Assembly (NCBI RefSeq): GCF_014650815.1
Contig: NZ_BMVR01000024.1
Coordinates: 1 to 64,000 of the forward strand
Direction of reading: 5' to 3'
Origin: Streptomyces flavofungini
Lineage (GTDB): Bacteria; Actinomycetota; Actinomycetes; Streptomycetales; Streptomycetaceae
Length of the DNA: 64,000 bases
Shown: positions 8,861 through 17,553 of the stretch, in pieces
Layout of the letters: each line of letters opens with the position of its first letter
Numbering within the stretch: position 1 is the stretch's first letter
Notes under the pieces: generated by a model
Database searches by the model: none
Told to the model about the DNA's origin: nothing
The model's input: only the letters and a program-made list of their open reading frames with translations
Translations under genes and position numbers: made by a program

Positions 8861-9535
8861 ATGAGGCCCCTGGAGCGGCATCGTGACGCCGGCGCCTACG
8901 CGCTCGGCGTCCTGGACGAGGCGGACGCGTTCCGCTTCGAGGATCACCTCATGGAGTGCGTCCCCTGCCGGGACCGGGTGTCCGAACTCGCCGCGCCCGC
9001 GCGGCTGTTGAAGGCCCACGGCAGGTCCGTCGCGTACGTCTTCGACCCGGCGGCGGCGCCCGGACCCCGGCTGCTCGGCCGTCTCGTCGACGAGACCGGA
9101 CGCGTCCGCCGGACCCGCCGCCGACGGTGGCTCGGCGCCGTCGCCGCGGGCGTGGTGCTCGCCGTCGTCGGGCCCGCGGCGGCGGTCATGAGCGCGGGCG
9201 GGGACGACGGGGCGGTACGGGTCGCGGCGCACGACGGACGCAGCGGGATGGCGGCCGTGCTCACCGCGCGGGAGCGGGCGTGGGGCACGGAGGTCGGGAT
9301 CCAGGTGCGGGACGGGGGCGGGGGCCGCCGGGTGTGCGAGCTGGTCGCCGTCGGGGACGACGGGTCCCGGGAGGTCGTGACGACCTGGCGGGGGCCGGGG
9401 CGGGTGCAGCCCGGGCAGGCGGCGGAGCGGGAGTGGGAGACCCGGGGCGGGACCGCGCTCGCGCCGGAGCGGATCGACCGGTTCGAGGTCCGGGACGCCG
9501 GCGGGGAGCGGCTGCTCACGTTGCGGCCGCGCTAG
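8861..9535 (+). CDS. Zinc-finger (zf-HC2) membrane protein, orphan anti-sigma-like
   Basis: 224 aa. The N-terminal segment has the zinc-binding anti-sigma pattern: a His in the GAYALGVLDEADAFRFEDHL region followed by HLMECVPC (His-x3-Cys-x2-Cys, about residues 27-34). A positively charged TRRRRW stretch precedes a single membrane helix (about 86-107), and the remaining 115 residues form an extracytoplasmic beta-rich domain. This is the layout of RsrA/RskA-type anti-sigma factors, which hold an ECF sigma factor at the membrane. No sigma factor gene lies next to it, so the partner, if any, is elsewhere. Start ATG is preceded by AAGGAA. Two hairpins follow the stop. Confidence 0.8.
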   Translation: MRPLERHRDAGAYALGVLDEADAFRFEDHLMECVPCRDRVSELAAPARLLKAHGRSVAYVFDPAAAPGPRLLGRLVDETGRVRRTRRRRWLGAVAAGVVLAVVGPAAAVMSAGGDDGAVRVAAHDGRSGMAAVLTARERAWGTEVGIQVRDGGGGRRVCELVAVGDDGSREVVTTWRGPGRVQPGQAAEREWETRGGTALAPERIDRFEVRDAGGERLLTLRPR

Positions 9536-9541
9536 CCGTGG

Positions 9542-9570
9542 GCAACCCCGGCACAGGGGAGCGGGGTTGC
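9542..9570. terminator. Hairpin between convergent genes (first)
   Basis: Stem GCAACCCCG (9542-9550) with CGGGGTTGC (9562-9570), 11-base loop, starting 7 bases after the stop of the zinc-finger protein. Likely terminator for that gene. Confidence 0.6.
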
Positions 9571-9576
9571 TCACTC

Positions 9577-9609
9577 GTGCACCGGCGGCGGACCGCGCGG
9601 CCGGTGCAC
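9577..9609. terminator. Hairpin between convergent genes (second)
   Basis: Stem GTGCACCGGC (9577-9586) with GCCGGTGCAC (9600-9609), 13-base loop. It lies between the zinc-finger gene and the convergent DNA glycosylase gene and could terminate either. The arm contains the same GGTGCAC core as the repeat upstream of the protease at 15.4 kb. Confidence 0.45.
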
Positions 9610-9712
9610 CGAGTCACGAACGGCGGGCCACGTGCGCAGGCGTGTTACGCGACCTGGCGTGCCCGTTCAGGAAGCGTGCCCCTTGGCTCCGCGTACCCCT
9701 TGAGCGGGCGCG

Positions 9713-10573
9713 TCACTTGAGCAGGCGCGACATCCGGCGGTCCGCCAGCGGCTTGCCGCCGGTCTGGCAGGTGGGGCAGTACTGGAGGGACGAGTCCGCG
9801 AAGGACACCTCGCGGATCGTGTCGCCGCAGACCGGGCACGGCAACCCCGCCCGCCCGTGCACGCGCAGGCCGGACTTCTTCTCCGACTTCAGCCGCGCCG
9901 CCGCGAGGCCGTGCGAGCGCGTCACCGCCTCGTCCAGCGTCGACCGCAGTGCCCCGTACAACTGCTCCGTCTCCTCCTCGGAGAGGCTGCCCGCGAGCTT
10001 GTACGGCGACATGCGGGCGGCGTGCAGGATCTCGTCGCTGTAGGCGTTGCCGATGCCCGCGATGAGGCTCTGGTCGCGCAACGCGCCCTTGATGCGGCGC
10101 CGTTCACCGTCCAGGAGGCCGGCGAACCGCTCCAGGGTGAAGTCCGCCGCCAGCGGGTCGGGGCCGAGGCGAGCGATGCCGGGCAGCGCGGCGGGGGCGT
10201 CGGTGACGTACACGGCGAGGCGCTTTTGCGTACCGGCCTCCGTGAGGTCGAAGCCCGCGCCGGTCGCGAGCGCCACGCGCAGGGCCAGCGGCCCCTTGCC
10301 GGGCTTCGGCGGGCCGCTCGGCAGCGGGTCCTGCCACCGCAGCCAGCCCGCGCGGGCGAGGTGCGTGACGAGGTGCAGGCCGCCCGCGTCGACGGCGAGG
10401 AACTTGCCGTACCGGGCCACACCCGTCACCTCGCGCCCTTCGAGGGCGGTCACCGGCGGGTCGTACGTCTTCAGGACGCTGATGGCCACCGGCAGCACCC
10501 GGACGATCTCACGCCCTGTCAGCTCCGTGGCGAGGAAGTCCCGCAGGGCCTCGACCTCCGGCAGTTCCGGCAT
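9713..10573 (-). CDS. Formamidopyrimidine-DNA glycosylase / endonuclease VIII family (Fpg/Nei)
   Basis: 286 aa base-excision repair enzyme that removes oxidised bases and nicks the abasic site. The product begins MPELPEVE, giving the catalytic N-terminal Pro and Glu after Met removal. Further on are QSLIAGIGNAYSDEILH (helix-two-turns-helix, about residues 165-181) and a C-terminal zinc finger CPVC...CPTC. Length is normal. The ATG is preceded by GGGTGAGG, which overlaps the stop codon of the upstream SpoIIE-type gene (7 bases between genes), so translation is probably coupled. Which oxidised base is preferred (8-oxoguanine versus pyrimidines) cannot be decided by eye. Confidence 0.93.
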   Translation of the reverse strand: MPELPEVEALRDFLATELTGREIVRVLPVAISVLKTYDPPVTALEGREVTGVARYGKFLAVDAGGLHLVTHLARAGWLRWQDPLPSGPPKPGKGPLALRVALATGAGFDLTEAGTQKRLAVYVTDAPAALPGIARLGPDPLAADFTLERFAGLLDGERRRIKGALRDQSLIAGIGNAYSDEILHAARMSPYKLAGSLSEEETEQLYGALRSTLDEAVTRSHGLAAARLKSEKKSGLRVHGRAGLPCPVCGDTIREVSFADSSLQYCPTCQTGGKPLADRRMSRLLK

Positions 10574-10580
10574 GGCAGCC

Positions 10581-12698
10581 TCACCCTTCGCCCGTCCCGT
10601 CGCGCGCGGGCACGATGAACTCGCACCACACGCACTTCCCGCCGCCGCGTGAGTCGACACCCCACACGTCCGCGAGCCGGTCCACGAGCAGCAGCCCGCG
10701 CCCGGACACCCCGTCGTCCGAGGCCGCCCGCAGCCGGGGCAGCGCGCTGGAGGAGTCCTCGACGTCCACGCGCAGCCGCCGGTCGGCGCCGGAGACGACC
10801 CGCAGCGTCACGATGGCGGTGCCCTCGGTGTGCATCAGGGCGTTGGTGATCAGCTCGTCGGCGGCCAGCTCGATCTCGTCGGCCCGGTCCCGGGCGCCCC
10901 ACGCGCGCACGGCTGCCCGGATCATGTGCCGTGCCTCCGCTAGGGCCTCCGGGTCGTTCGGCGCGACGTGCTGCTGGAGGCGGCCGCCGGAGCGCGGCGC
11001 GTCCATCACGCGGCGGCGCAGCAACAGCAGCGCGGCGTCGTCGTCGCCCCGCCCGTCGTCCAGGCGCCCGCACAGCAGGTCGGCCAGCGCCTCCAGGTCG
11101 TCGGGGCCGACGGAGACCATCTCGGCGAGCGCCTGGGTGCCGTCGTCGAGGTCCGCGCCGGGCTCCTCGACGAGGCCGTCGGTGTAGAGCAGCAGCATCT
11201 GGCCGGGGTCGAGTTCGAGAGTGGTGACGGGGTAGTCGAGGCGTCCGAACTCGGCGGAGAGGCCGAGCGGGAGGCCGCCCTCGACGGGCACGCGGCGGCA
11301 GGTGCCGTCGGTGAGGCGGAGCAGCGGGTCGATGTGCCCGGCGCGCACGAGCTGCACCACGCCGGTGCTGAGGTCGGTCTCCGCGTACAGGCAGGTGGCG
11401 AAGCGCTCGGTGTCGAGTTCGTGCAGGAAGCCGGAGGCGCGGGCCATGACGGTGGCGGGGGTGTGGCCCTCGGCGGCGTACGCGCGCAGCACGATGCGCA
11501 GTTGGCCCATGACGGCGGCGGCGTGCGTGTCGTGGCCCTGGACGTCGCCGATGACGGCGCCGACGCGGCCGCCGGGCAGCGGGATCACGTCGTACCAGTC
11601 GCCGCCGATGTCCCGGCCGACCGCCGCGCTGCGGTAGCGCACGGCGATGTCGGCGCCGGGCACGCCGGGGATGGAGCGGGGCAGCATCGCCTGCTGGAGG
11701 CCCTGGGCGAGGTCCTTCTCCTGCTCGTAGAACATCGCCCGCTGCAGGCTCTGCGCGATGCTGCTGCCGAGCGCGACCAGGACGGTGCGCTCCTCCTGGG
11801 TGAAGCCGGTGCGGTCCTGGTAGAGCAGGCCGAGCACGCCGAGCGGCCTGGCCTGGGCGATCAGCGGCAGGTACGCGGCCGAGGCGATGCCCAGGTGCTC
11901 GATGTGCGGCCAGAGCAGCGGGTACGAGGCGGCGAACTCCTCCGGCGTCTCGATGTAGCGCGGCGAGAGCGTGCGCACGGCCTCACTCATGGGGTACGCC
12001 TCGTCGACGCGCGTGAGGCGGGTGCCGGGCACGTAGCCCTCCGGCGGGCCCTCCGCGACGAGCCGGATCCGGCCGGCCTCGACCAGGCCCATCACGAGGT
12101 GCGAGGCGCCGAGGTGCGCGAGGCCCTGGGCGTCGCTCAGGACGTCGATGACGTCGGCGACGGTCCGGGCGTGCGCGAGTGCGGCCGTGGTGCCCTGGAC
12201 GACGCTGGTGCGGCGGCGCCGGTCCGCCTCCGCCTCCACGCGCTCGCGGTGCGCGGTGCCGTCGCTCAGTTCCCTGGTGGCGTCGCGCAGGATGCCCACG
12301 ATGCGCTGCGGGCGCTCGGAGCCGTCGCTCAGGACGTGGCCCTGGGTGTGCCGCCAGTGCAGGCTGCCGTCGCGCAGCCGGACCCGGAAGTACGCGCCGT
12401 AGCCGGTGTCGCCGCTCTTGAGGGCCTGCGACACCTGGACGTCGAGGCGGTGGGCCTCCCCCGGCGGCACCCGGACGGCGAGGCTCTGCGGGCGGTTGTC
12501 GAACTCGTCGCGCCGCAGGTCGAACAGGGCGAGGCCCTCGTCGTCCAGGAGCAGCACGCCGCTCCTGAGGTCCCACTCGAAGCTGCCCATCCCGAGCCCG
12601 GAACCGTAGGTGTCGAGGAAGCAGCAGGCGGGAGCGGATGCGGAGCTGCCGCCGCAGCGCCGCATCGCTGCCTCGACACCGCCCGTGCCCGCGTCCAT
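10581..12698 (-). CDS. PAS-GAF-SpoIIE phosphatase with C-terminal anti-sigma-type ATPase domain
   Basis: 705 aa multidomain regulator. Order: PAS (about 35-145, WRHTQGHV and RIVGILRDAT), GAF (about 165-330), PP2C/SpoIIE serine phosphatase (about 345-560, with GGDWYDVIPLPGG and IGDVQGHD for metal binding) and a HATPase_c domain (about 590-700, ELAADELITNALMH and GRGLLLVDRLAD). Such proteins sense a signal, dephosphorylate anti-anti-sigma factors, and the ATPase module may phosphorylate or bind them, so switching sigma-B-like factors. The ATG lies 6 bases after a TAGCGT box on this strand, suggesting a leaderless mRNA. It is followed at once by the fpg/nei gene, giving a two-gene unit of signalling and DNA repair. 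The partner anti-sigma antagonist is not in the window. Confidence 0.92.
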   Translation of the reverse strand: MDAGTGGVEAAMRRCGGSSASAPACCFLDTYGSGLGMGSFEWDLRSGVLLLDDEGLALFDLRRDEFDNRPQSLAVRVPPGEAHRLDVQVSQALKSGDTGYGAYFRVRLRDGSLHWRHTQGHVLSDGSERPQRIVGILRDATRELSDGTAHRERVEAEADRRRRTSVVQGTTAALAHARTVADVIDVLSDAQGLAHLGASHLVMGLVEAGRIRLVAEGPPEGYVPGTRLTRVDEAYPMSEAVRTLSPRYIETPEEFAASYPLLWPHIEHLGIASAAYLPLIAQARPLGVLGLLYQDRTGFTQEERTVLVALGSSIAQSLQRAMFYEQEKDLAQGLQQAMLPRSIPGVPGADIAVRYRSAAVGRDIGGDWYDVIPLPGGRVGAVIGDVQGHDTHAAAVMGQLRIVLRAYAAEGHTPATVMARASGFLHELDTERFATCLYAETDLSTGVVQLVRAGHIDPLLRLTDGTCRRVPVEGGLPLGLSAEFGRLDYPVTTLELDPGQMLLLYTDGLVEEPGADLDDGTQALAEMVSVGPDDLEALADLLCGRLDDGRGDDDAALLLLRRRVMDAPRSGGRLQQHVAPNDPEALAEARHMIRAAVRAWGARDRADEIELAADELITNALMHTEGTAIVTLRVVSGADRRLRVDVEDSSSALPRLRAASDDGVSGRGLLLVDRLADVWGVDSRGGGKCVWCEFIVPARDGTGEG

Positions 12699-12704
12699 GG
12701 GCCA

Positions 12705-12710
12705 ACGCTA
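12705..12710 (-). promoter_or_regulatory. Probable -10 box, SpoIIE-type gene
   Basis: TAGCGT on the minus strand exactly 6 bases before the ATG at 12698, the leaderless arrangement repeated across this window. Confidence 0.45.
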
Positions 12711-12766
12711 GGCCGACCCTCGGACGGCCGCATGTGGACGGCGGCCGAGCTGCGGCGCGGCCGTCG

Positions 12767-14014
12767 TCAGCCGTCGAGGGCGCCGCCCCCGGGCGGCGGC
12801 TCGGCGTGCGGGCCGCTGCCCGGCGTGCCGGGGTCGAGGCCGTCGCCGGTGCCGGGTGAGGGGCAGCCGGGCGGGATCGGGACGCTGGGGACGTCAGCCG
12901 GGCCCGTGGGCGGCTTGAGGGTGGGGCAGGCGAGGGACGTGCCGTCGTCCTCGTCGGGGCTGCTGGGGCCTGGGTCGCGGTCGGACGGACCGGAGGGGTC
13001 CGTGGGGTCCGACGGGTCGAGGAGGCCGGAGGGATCCGAGGGATCTGAGGGGTCTGACGGGTCCGTGCCGTCGGACGGGTCCTGCAGTTCGTCGGGGTCG
13101 CGGGTCCCGTCCGGGTCGCCGGAGTCGCTGGGGTCCGTGGAGTCCGACGGGTCGGTGGAATCCGAGGGGTCGGTGGAATCCGAGGGGTCGGTGGAGTCCG
13201 ACGGGTCCGTGGGCGACGGTTCCGGGGGCGGCACGGGGTGGTCGTCCTCGCCGTGCTCGTCGCCGGTCCGCCGCTCGATCCAGGTGTTGTTGACGATGTT
13301 CACGATGACGATGACATTGATCGGCCGGGGCGCGGGCGTCACCACGATGACCTTGGTGGGCCGGTAGCCCTGCCACTGCTGACCGCTGTGGGTCGGGGTC
13401 TGCCGGAAGGCGACCGGTGGCTGCAGCGGGTTGCCGCAGGCGCAGCGCACCCGGGGCAGGCCGCGATCGTCGACGAGGACGGCGGTACCGGCCTGGAGGA
13501 CGGACTGGAAGGCGGTGGCGCGCCCGGCGCGGTAGCCGTGGTTGGTGACGCGGGTGTCCGCGCGCAGCACGACGGGGGTCAGGCCCCGCAGGTAGGCGGG
13601 GATGCCGTCCTGCGCGACGCCGGCCGCCCCGGCGAAGGCGCGGGCCCGCGCCGGTTCGGCGGTCAGGAAGCGGATCTGCTGCCCGACGTCGCAGCTCCCG
13701 ATCCGGTGGGTGCCGCCGTACAGGCCGGGGGTACCGCCCGCGAGGGCGCGCAGGCCCTGGTCGGCGGGCGAGGAGGAGCCGCTGGGGGACGGTTGCGGCG
13801 AACGGGTGACGGGTGGCGGGGTCGCGGTGGTCCGTGCCGTGGAGTCCGTGAAGGGGTCCGGGCCCTGGGCGGCCACGGGTTCCAGGAACAGCTCACGGCC
13901 GCTGTCGGCCTGCTTCTTCTCCTGGCCGCCGCTGTCCGACCCGGAGCATCCCGCGACGGTCAGCGCCGCGGATATCCCGAGGGCCGTGGCCCACGTTCTG
14001 GTGGCTGCGCGCAC
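12767..14014 (-). CDS. Lipoprotein with DUF6777-like domain and Asp-Pro-Ser repeat tail
   Basis: 415 aa. GTG start preceded by GGGAG; signal peptide with lipobox VAGC (Cys at about 23), so it is probably a membrane-anchored lipoprotein. A conserved domain (about residues 45-235) begins FLEPVAAQGPDPFT and includes CGNPLQPP with nearby Cys residues; I associate it with DUF6777, function unknown. The last 170 residues are low complexity: five DPSDST units, then further DPSD and GDPDG units, strongly acidic, and a Gly/Pro end. The underlying DNA is a set of diverged 18-bp repeats (about 13000-13210). The tail resembles a cell-wall-spanning or calcium-binding spacer. Next to an XRE regulator on the same strand. 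Confidence 0.82.
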   Translation of the reverse strand: MRAATRTWATALGISAALTVAGCSGSDSGGQEKKQADSGRELFLEPVAAQGPDPFTDSTARTTATPPPVTRSPQPSPSGSSSPADQGLRALAGGTPGLYGGTHRIGSCDVGQQIRFLTAEPARARAFAGAAGVAQDGIPAYLRGLTPVVLRADTRVTNHGYRAGRATAFQSVLQAGTAVLVDDRGLPRVRCACGNPLQPPVAFRQTPTHSGQQWQGYRPTKVIVVTPAPRPINVIVIVNIVNNTWIERRTGDEHGEDDHPVPPPEPSPTDPSDSTDPSDSTDPSDSTDPSDSTDPSDSGDPDGTRDPDELQDPSDGTDPSDPSDPSDPSGLLDPSDPTDPSGPSDRDPGPSSPDEDDGTSLACPTLKPPTGPADVPSVPIPPGCPSPGTGDGLDPGTPGSGPHAEPPPGGGALDG

Positions 14015-14050
14015 GGGGGGTCTCCCGCCTGTTGCCGGGGCATTCGTCCC

Positions 14051-15094
14051 TCATTGTCTGGCGGGCGGAGCGGTGCCCCGCAAACGGAGACGGGACGGAC
14101 CCTGGGAAGAGCTGTCGTCCGGCCACCGCCAGCTCATGCCGTAGATGCCCTGTCGGCACTGCGCGGCGTACAGATGAGCCGTGCCCGAGGTGTCCACGGC
14201 CAGGGGGCGCACCTTGCGCTGCGGTGCGGAGGAGTTCTCGCGGTAGTACGACTGGCAGAGCGCCGGGCGGCGGTCGTGCGGGAAGTACACGTGCAGGAGG
14301 TAGCAGTCCTGGTTGCCGCGTATGCCGCGCTCGTGGAATCCCGTCGGGCGGTCGTAGGGGTCGGCACGGATCTCGTACTCGACGGCCATGGTCTCGCCCA
14401 GCGTCAGCGGACGGCCGAAGCCGATCTGAAGCATCACTCCGCCCGAGGCCGCGTCCTGCCGCAGCGACTCCAGCCGCCCGCAGTGCACGGTCGCCTCGGG
14501 CAGCCCGCCGTCGGGGTCGTCCAGAAAGTGCAGATTCATCATCTGCTCCGGTCCGTCGGCGACGGCGCGGACCAGGTGATTCACGATCAGGTGGCGGACG
14601 CAGCCGCGCCGGTCCAGGTGCAGGACCTCGCGGGTGAGGAGCACGACGATGTCCCGGTTGAAGTCCGCGAAGGCGTCCCCGAGCGCCTGCTCCTGCCAGG
14701 ACTCCTGGCCGTACAAACGGCGGGTCGCGTGCTCGTCGGTGCGGGCGGCACGCCGTCCGCGCGGGCGCTGGGGCGGCAGCAGCGCGGAGAGCCCGCCGGG
14801 CGGCAGGTCGAGGATGCTCTCCAGGGCGACCACCGCGCGCAGTGAGTCGGAGCGCTCGGGCCGGGTGCGGTCGCGCTGCCAGTAGCTGAGGGTCGCGGGG
14901 GTCAGCCGGATGCCGCGGGCGGACAATCGCTCGCAGATACGGTCCAGGGGGAGCCCGCGCAGACGTACCGCCTCGCGCAGAGCGGCGGCGAACGGAGCGG
15001 GGCGTGCCACCGACAAGGCCGGTGAAAGGACCGATTCCGTATCGGTTTCCCCGTTGTTCGGCTTGCTCGGCGTCAGCCCGGATGTATCCGTCAC
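14051..15094 (-). CDS. XRE-type helix-turn-helix regulator with C-terminal sensory domain
   Basis: 347 aa. GTG start chosen because GGGAGG lies 8 bases upstream; the open frame extends 12 codons further without a ribosome site. N-terminal HTH about residues 30-85 (LREAVRLRGLPLDRICERLSARG, then LTPATLSYWQRDRTRPERSDS). The rest, about 140-330, is a beta-rich domain with YEIRADPYDRPTGFHERGI and YLLHVYFPHDRRPALC; I do not recognise a ligand. Such proteins are common as streptomycete orphan regulators. It reads toward the lipoprotein gene 36 bp downstream, so they may form one unit. Confidence 0.83.
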   Translation of the reverse strand: MTDTSGLTPSKPNNGETDTESVLSPALSVARPAPFAAALREAVRLRGLPLDRICERLSARGIRLTPATLSYWQRDRTRPERSDSLRAVVALESILDLPPGGLSALLPPQRPRGRRAARTDEHATRRLYGQESWQEQALGDAFADFNRDIVVLLTREVLHLDRRGCVRHLIVNHLVRAVADGPEQMMNLHFLDDPDGGLPEATVHCGRLESLRQDAASGGVMLQIGFGRPLTLGETMAVEYEIRADPYDRPTGFHERGIRGNQDCYLLHVYFPHDRRPALCQSYYRENSSAPQRKVRPLAVDTSGTAHLYAAQCRQGIYGMSWRWPDDSSSQGPSRLRLRGTAPPARQ

Positions 15095-15480
15095 GAATTC
15101 CGCCTCCCGGCATGACAGATGACGACCCACGGCTCCGCTACCAAACCCCGCCGAGGCCGCTTACGTCAATATCCGGAACGCCGCTTCCGCATCACTTTCT
15201 GCCCGCGCCAACCCCTGGACGAGCACCGATCGTTGCGCCCGCGTCGCTCTCCGGTGCCTTCGCTTTCCCCGAGTTCGCGCATTAAGTGTTTACGTCTTTC
15301 GCCTTAAGACCCCGTGCCCCGCGATGCCTTGTGTGACCGCCCGGACCAACGGGAGGGTTTCGCCCACGGCCCGGTCCGGGAAATCCCGCGTTCCGCGCCG
15401 ATGGCGGTTCGGTGCACCGAATGACCCCACCCCGGTGCACCGAACCGCCATGAGCCCCCACTCAGTTGAAAGGCATTCAG
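15095..15480. other. 386-bp divergent region with a 19-bp inverted repeat
   Basis: Lies between the XRE regulator (minus) and the secreted protease (plus). GC is lower near 15150-15310. The salient object is the perfect inverted repeat at 15401-15451 described separately. No small gene was convincing in the remainder. Confidence 0.6.
15401..15451. promoter_or_regulatory. Perfect 19-bp inverted repeat upstream of protease gene
   Basis: Arms ATGGCGGTTCGGTGCACCG (15401-15419) and its exact reverse complement (15433-15451), 13-base loop. Each arm itself contains the palindrome CGGTGCACCG, so there are two palindromic boxes centred 23 bp apart. Ends 29 bases before the ATG at 15481. Could be a tandem operator or an RNA hairpin in the leader. 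Confidence 0.75.
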
Positions 15481-16677
15481 ATGGCGCATGCTCGGCATTA
15501 CCTCCTCGCCGCCGCCGCGGCCGGAGCCCTGGTGGCCACCACCGGCGCCACCGGCGCCCAAGCCGACGCTCCCCCCGCACCGCGCTACGAACCGCAGATG
15601 ATCGAGGCCCTGGCGGACACCCTCGGCGTGAGCGACTCCGCCGCCGTGAGACACCTCGACGAACAGGCCGACCAGCAGCGGAGACTGAACCGGCTGCGCC
15701 AGGACGGCGTGCGGACGGACGGCGCGTTCTTCGACGCGAAGGGCACGCTGACGGTGAACGTCGGTGCCGCCCGCGAGGCGAAGAAGGTGAAGGCCACCGG
15801 CCTGACCGCCCGCATACCCGGCCGCGGCGAGGCCGAACTGACACGCATCACCGCCGCCCTCGACACCGCGGCGGCCAAGCGCGTCCCGAGCGGCGTCGCC
15901 TCCTGGGAAGCCGACCTGGCCTCCGACACGGTCAAGGTGACCGTGACCGACTCCGCGACCCCGGCCGCGCGTGCCTTCCTGAAGAAGGCCCGTGGATACG
16001 GGGACGCCGTCCGAATAGTCAAGAGCGACCGCGAGCTCCAGGCGAAGGCGGCCGTCGCTCCGGGCAGCCGGATGAACATCAACAACAATCCCGGCTCGTG
16101 GTGCTCGGTCGGCTTCGGGGCAAAGAACTCCGCGGGTCGGCAGTACCTCGTCACCGCCGGCCACTGCGTGACCGGCAACCCGGGCCTCTACTTCGACGGC
16201 TCCAAGTTCGCCTCCGGCTCGACGACCCGCTTCGTACTCGGCCGCGACAGCGTGGACATGGGCCTGGCGACGGTCGACGCGGGCTCCTCCATCACGACAT
16301 CGGTCGGTACCTGGGGCAACGGCGCCTCGGTCGCGGTGCGCGGCAGCCAGCGCGCGGCGGTCGGCGCGAGCCTCTGCAAGTCCGGCTCGACGACGGGCTG
16401 GACCTGCGGCAAGGTCAACGCGTACGACGTCACCGTCACCTACACCGACCGCAACGGCGGCCCGGACACCGTGGTCACCGGTCTCGGCCGGTCCACGGTC
16501 TGCGTCGAGGGCGGCGACAGCGGCGGCGCGTACATCGCGGGCAACCAGGCCCAGGGCATGACCTCGGGCGGCCCGACGGACCAGTCCTGCGGCGGGGTGA
16601 ACGACCAGGGCTCGTCCTACTTCCAGCCGCTGGACGACACGCTGCGGCACTACGGCCTGACGCTCAACACGAACTGA
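15481..16677 (+). CDS. Secreted trypsin-like serine protease (S1E, streptogrisin/alpha-lytic type)
   Basis: 398 aa preproprotein. Signal peptide (about 1-30), a long pro-region (about 31-195) containing the alpha-lytic pro-domain motif around VKVTVTDSATPAARAFL, then the mature protease. Catalytic residues: His in VTAGHC (about 226), Asp in DSVDMGLA (about 259) and Ser in GGDSGG (about 346). Cys pairs near each of the catalytic elements suggest disulfides typical of this family. The pro-region folds and inhibits the enzyme until secretion. Start ATG follows GAAAGG at 7 bases. Convergent with an ABC permease gene only 18 bp away. The 19-bp inverted repeat just upstream probably governs expression. 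Confidence 0.94.
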   Translation: MAHARHYLLAAAAAGALVATTGATGAQADAPPAPRYEPQMIEALADTLGVSDSAAVRHLDEQADQQRRLNRLRQDGVRTDGAFFDAKGTLTVNVGAAREAKKVKATGLTARIPGRGEAELTRITAALDTAAAKRVPSGVASWEADLASDTVKVTVTDSATPAARAFLKKARGYGDAVRIVKSDRELQAKAAVAPGSRMNINNNPGSWCSVGFGAKNSAGRQYLVTAGHCVTGNPGLYFDGSKFASGSTTRFVLGRDSVDMGLATVDAGSSITTSVGTWGNGASVAVRGSQRAAVGASLCKSGSTTGWTCGKVNAYDVTVTYTDRNGGPDTVVTGLGRSTVCVEGGDSGGAYIAGNQAQGMTSGGPTDQSCGGVNDQGSSYFQPLDDTLRHYGLTLNTN

Positions 16678-16695
16678 GCCGATCCTCGGTCCCCC

Positions 16696-17553
16696 TCACT
16701 GGTCCCTTCGGTCCACGCTGAACACGGTGACCGCCACGGCGGCCAGCGCCCACAGCGCGTACACGGTCCAGGCGCCCCCCGTCGACCAGGGGTACGCCTC
16801 GAAGTGCGCGCCGGGCTCGGTCAGCCGCCGCCAGGCGGGGAACGGCAGGGCGTGGGCGATGAGGGCCGACCAGTAGCGGTCCGGGCTGACGACCATGGGC
16901 AGCACCAGAAGCGTCGCGACGGTGACGATCATGGTGCTGCCCATGTGGCGCAGGAGCGTGCCGATCGCCATGCCCACCAGCGCGGCGACGGGCGTGAGCA
17001 GCGCGGACGCCGCGACGACGCGCAGCGCGCCGGGGTGGTCCAGAAAGACGCCGATGTCCCGGGCGGACAGGATCGCCTGCGTCGAGAAGAAGGACACGAA
17101 GGCGACGAGGGCGCCGAACGCGGTGGTCACCACCGCGACCACGGCGGCCTTGGCCGCCATCACCGCGCGGCGGGCGGGGACGGCCGCGAACGTCGTCCGG
17201 ATGAGCCCGGTGCCGTACTCCCCCACGACCGTCACGGCGCCGATGGCCCCGGCCGCGAGGAGGTGGATCACGACGGCGTTGGACGTGAAGGCCTCGGCGA
17301 GGGGGATGCCGTCGCGGATGAACTTGTCCGCGTCACCCGCGTTCTCGTCCGTCCAGTAGCGGTACGTGTCGTACGCCTGGCCCACGTTGAAGCCGATCAC
17401 GGCGAGCGCGGTGATCAGGTACGCCCACGGCGTCGACCGCAGCGACCAGAGCTTCAGCCACTCCGCGGCGAGGAGGTCGCGGAAGCGGGCGGCAGGATCG
17501 CCGGTCGTCCCGGCCTCGTAGGGGGCGGTACCGGTGGCAGTCCCTGTGGTCAT
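16696..17553 (-). CDS. ABC-2 type transporter permease
   Basis: 285 aa integral membrane protein with about six hydrophobic segments, starting LLAAEWLKLWSLRSTPWAYLITALAVI, a typical ABC-2 permease opening. The start ATG overlaps the stop of the ATP-binding gene by ATGA, so the two are translationally coupled and form one exporter. Divergent two-component genes at 18.6 kb suggest that expression responds to a cell-envelope or antibiotic signal, as in bacitracin-type export modules. Cargo unknown. Confidence 0.9.
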   Translation of the reverse strand: MTTGTATGTAPYEAGTTGDPAARFRDLLAAEWLKLWSLRSTPWAYLITALAVIGFNVGQAYDTYRYWTDENAGDADKFIRDGIPLAEAFTSNAVVIHLLAAGAIGAVTVVGEYGTGLIRTTFAAVPARRAVMAAKAAVVAVVTTAFGALVAFVSFFSTQAILSARDIGVFLDHPGALRVVAASALLTPVAALVGMAIGTLLRHMGSTMIVTVATLLVLPMVVSPDRYWSALIAHALPFPAWRRLTEPGAHFEAYPWSTGGAWTVYALWALAAVAVTVFSVDRRDQ

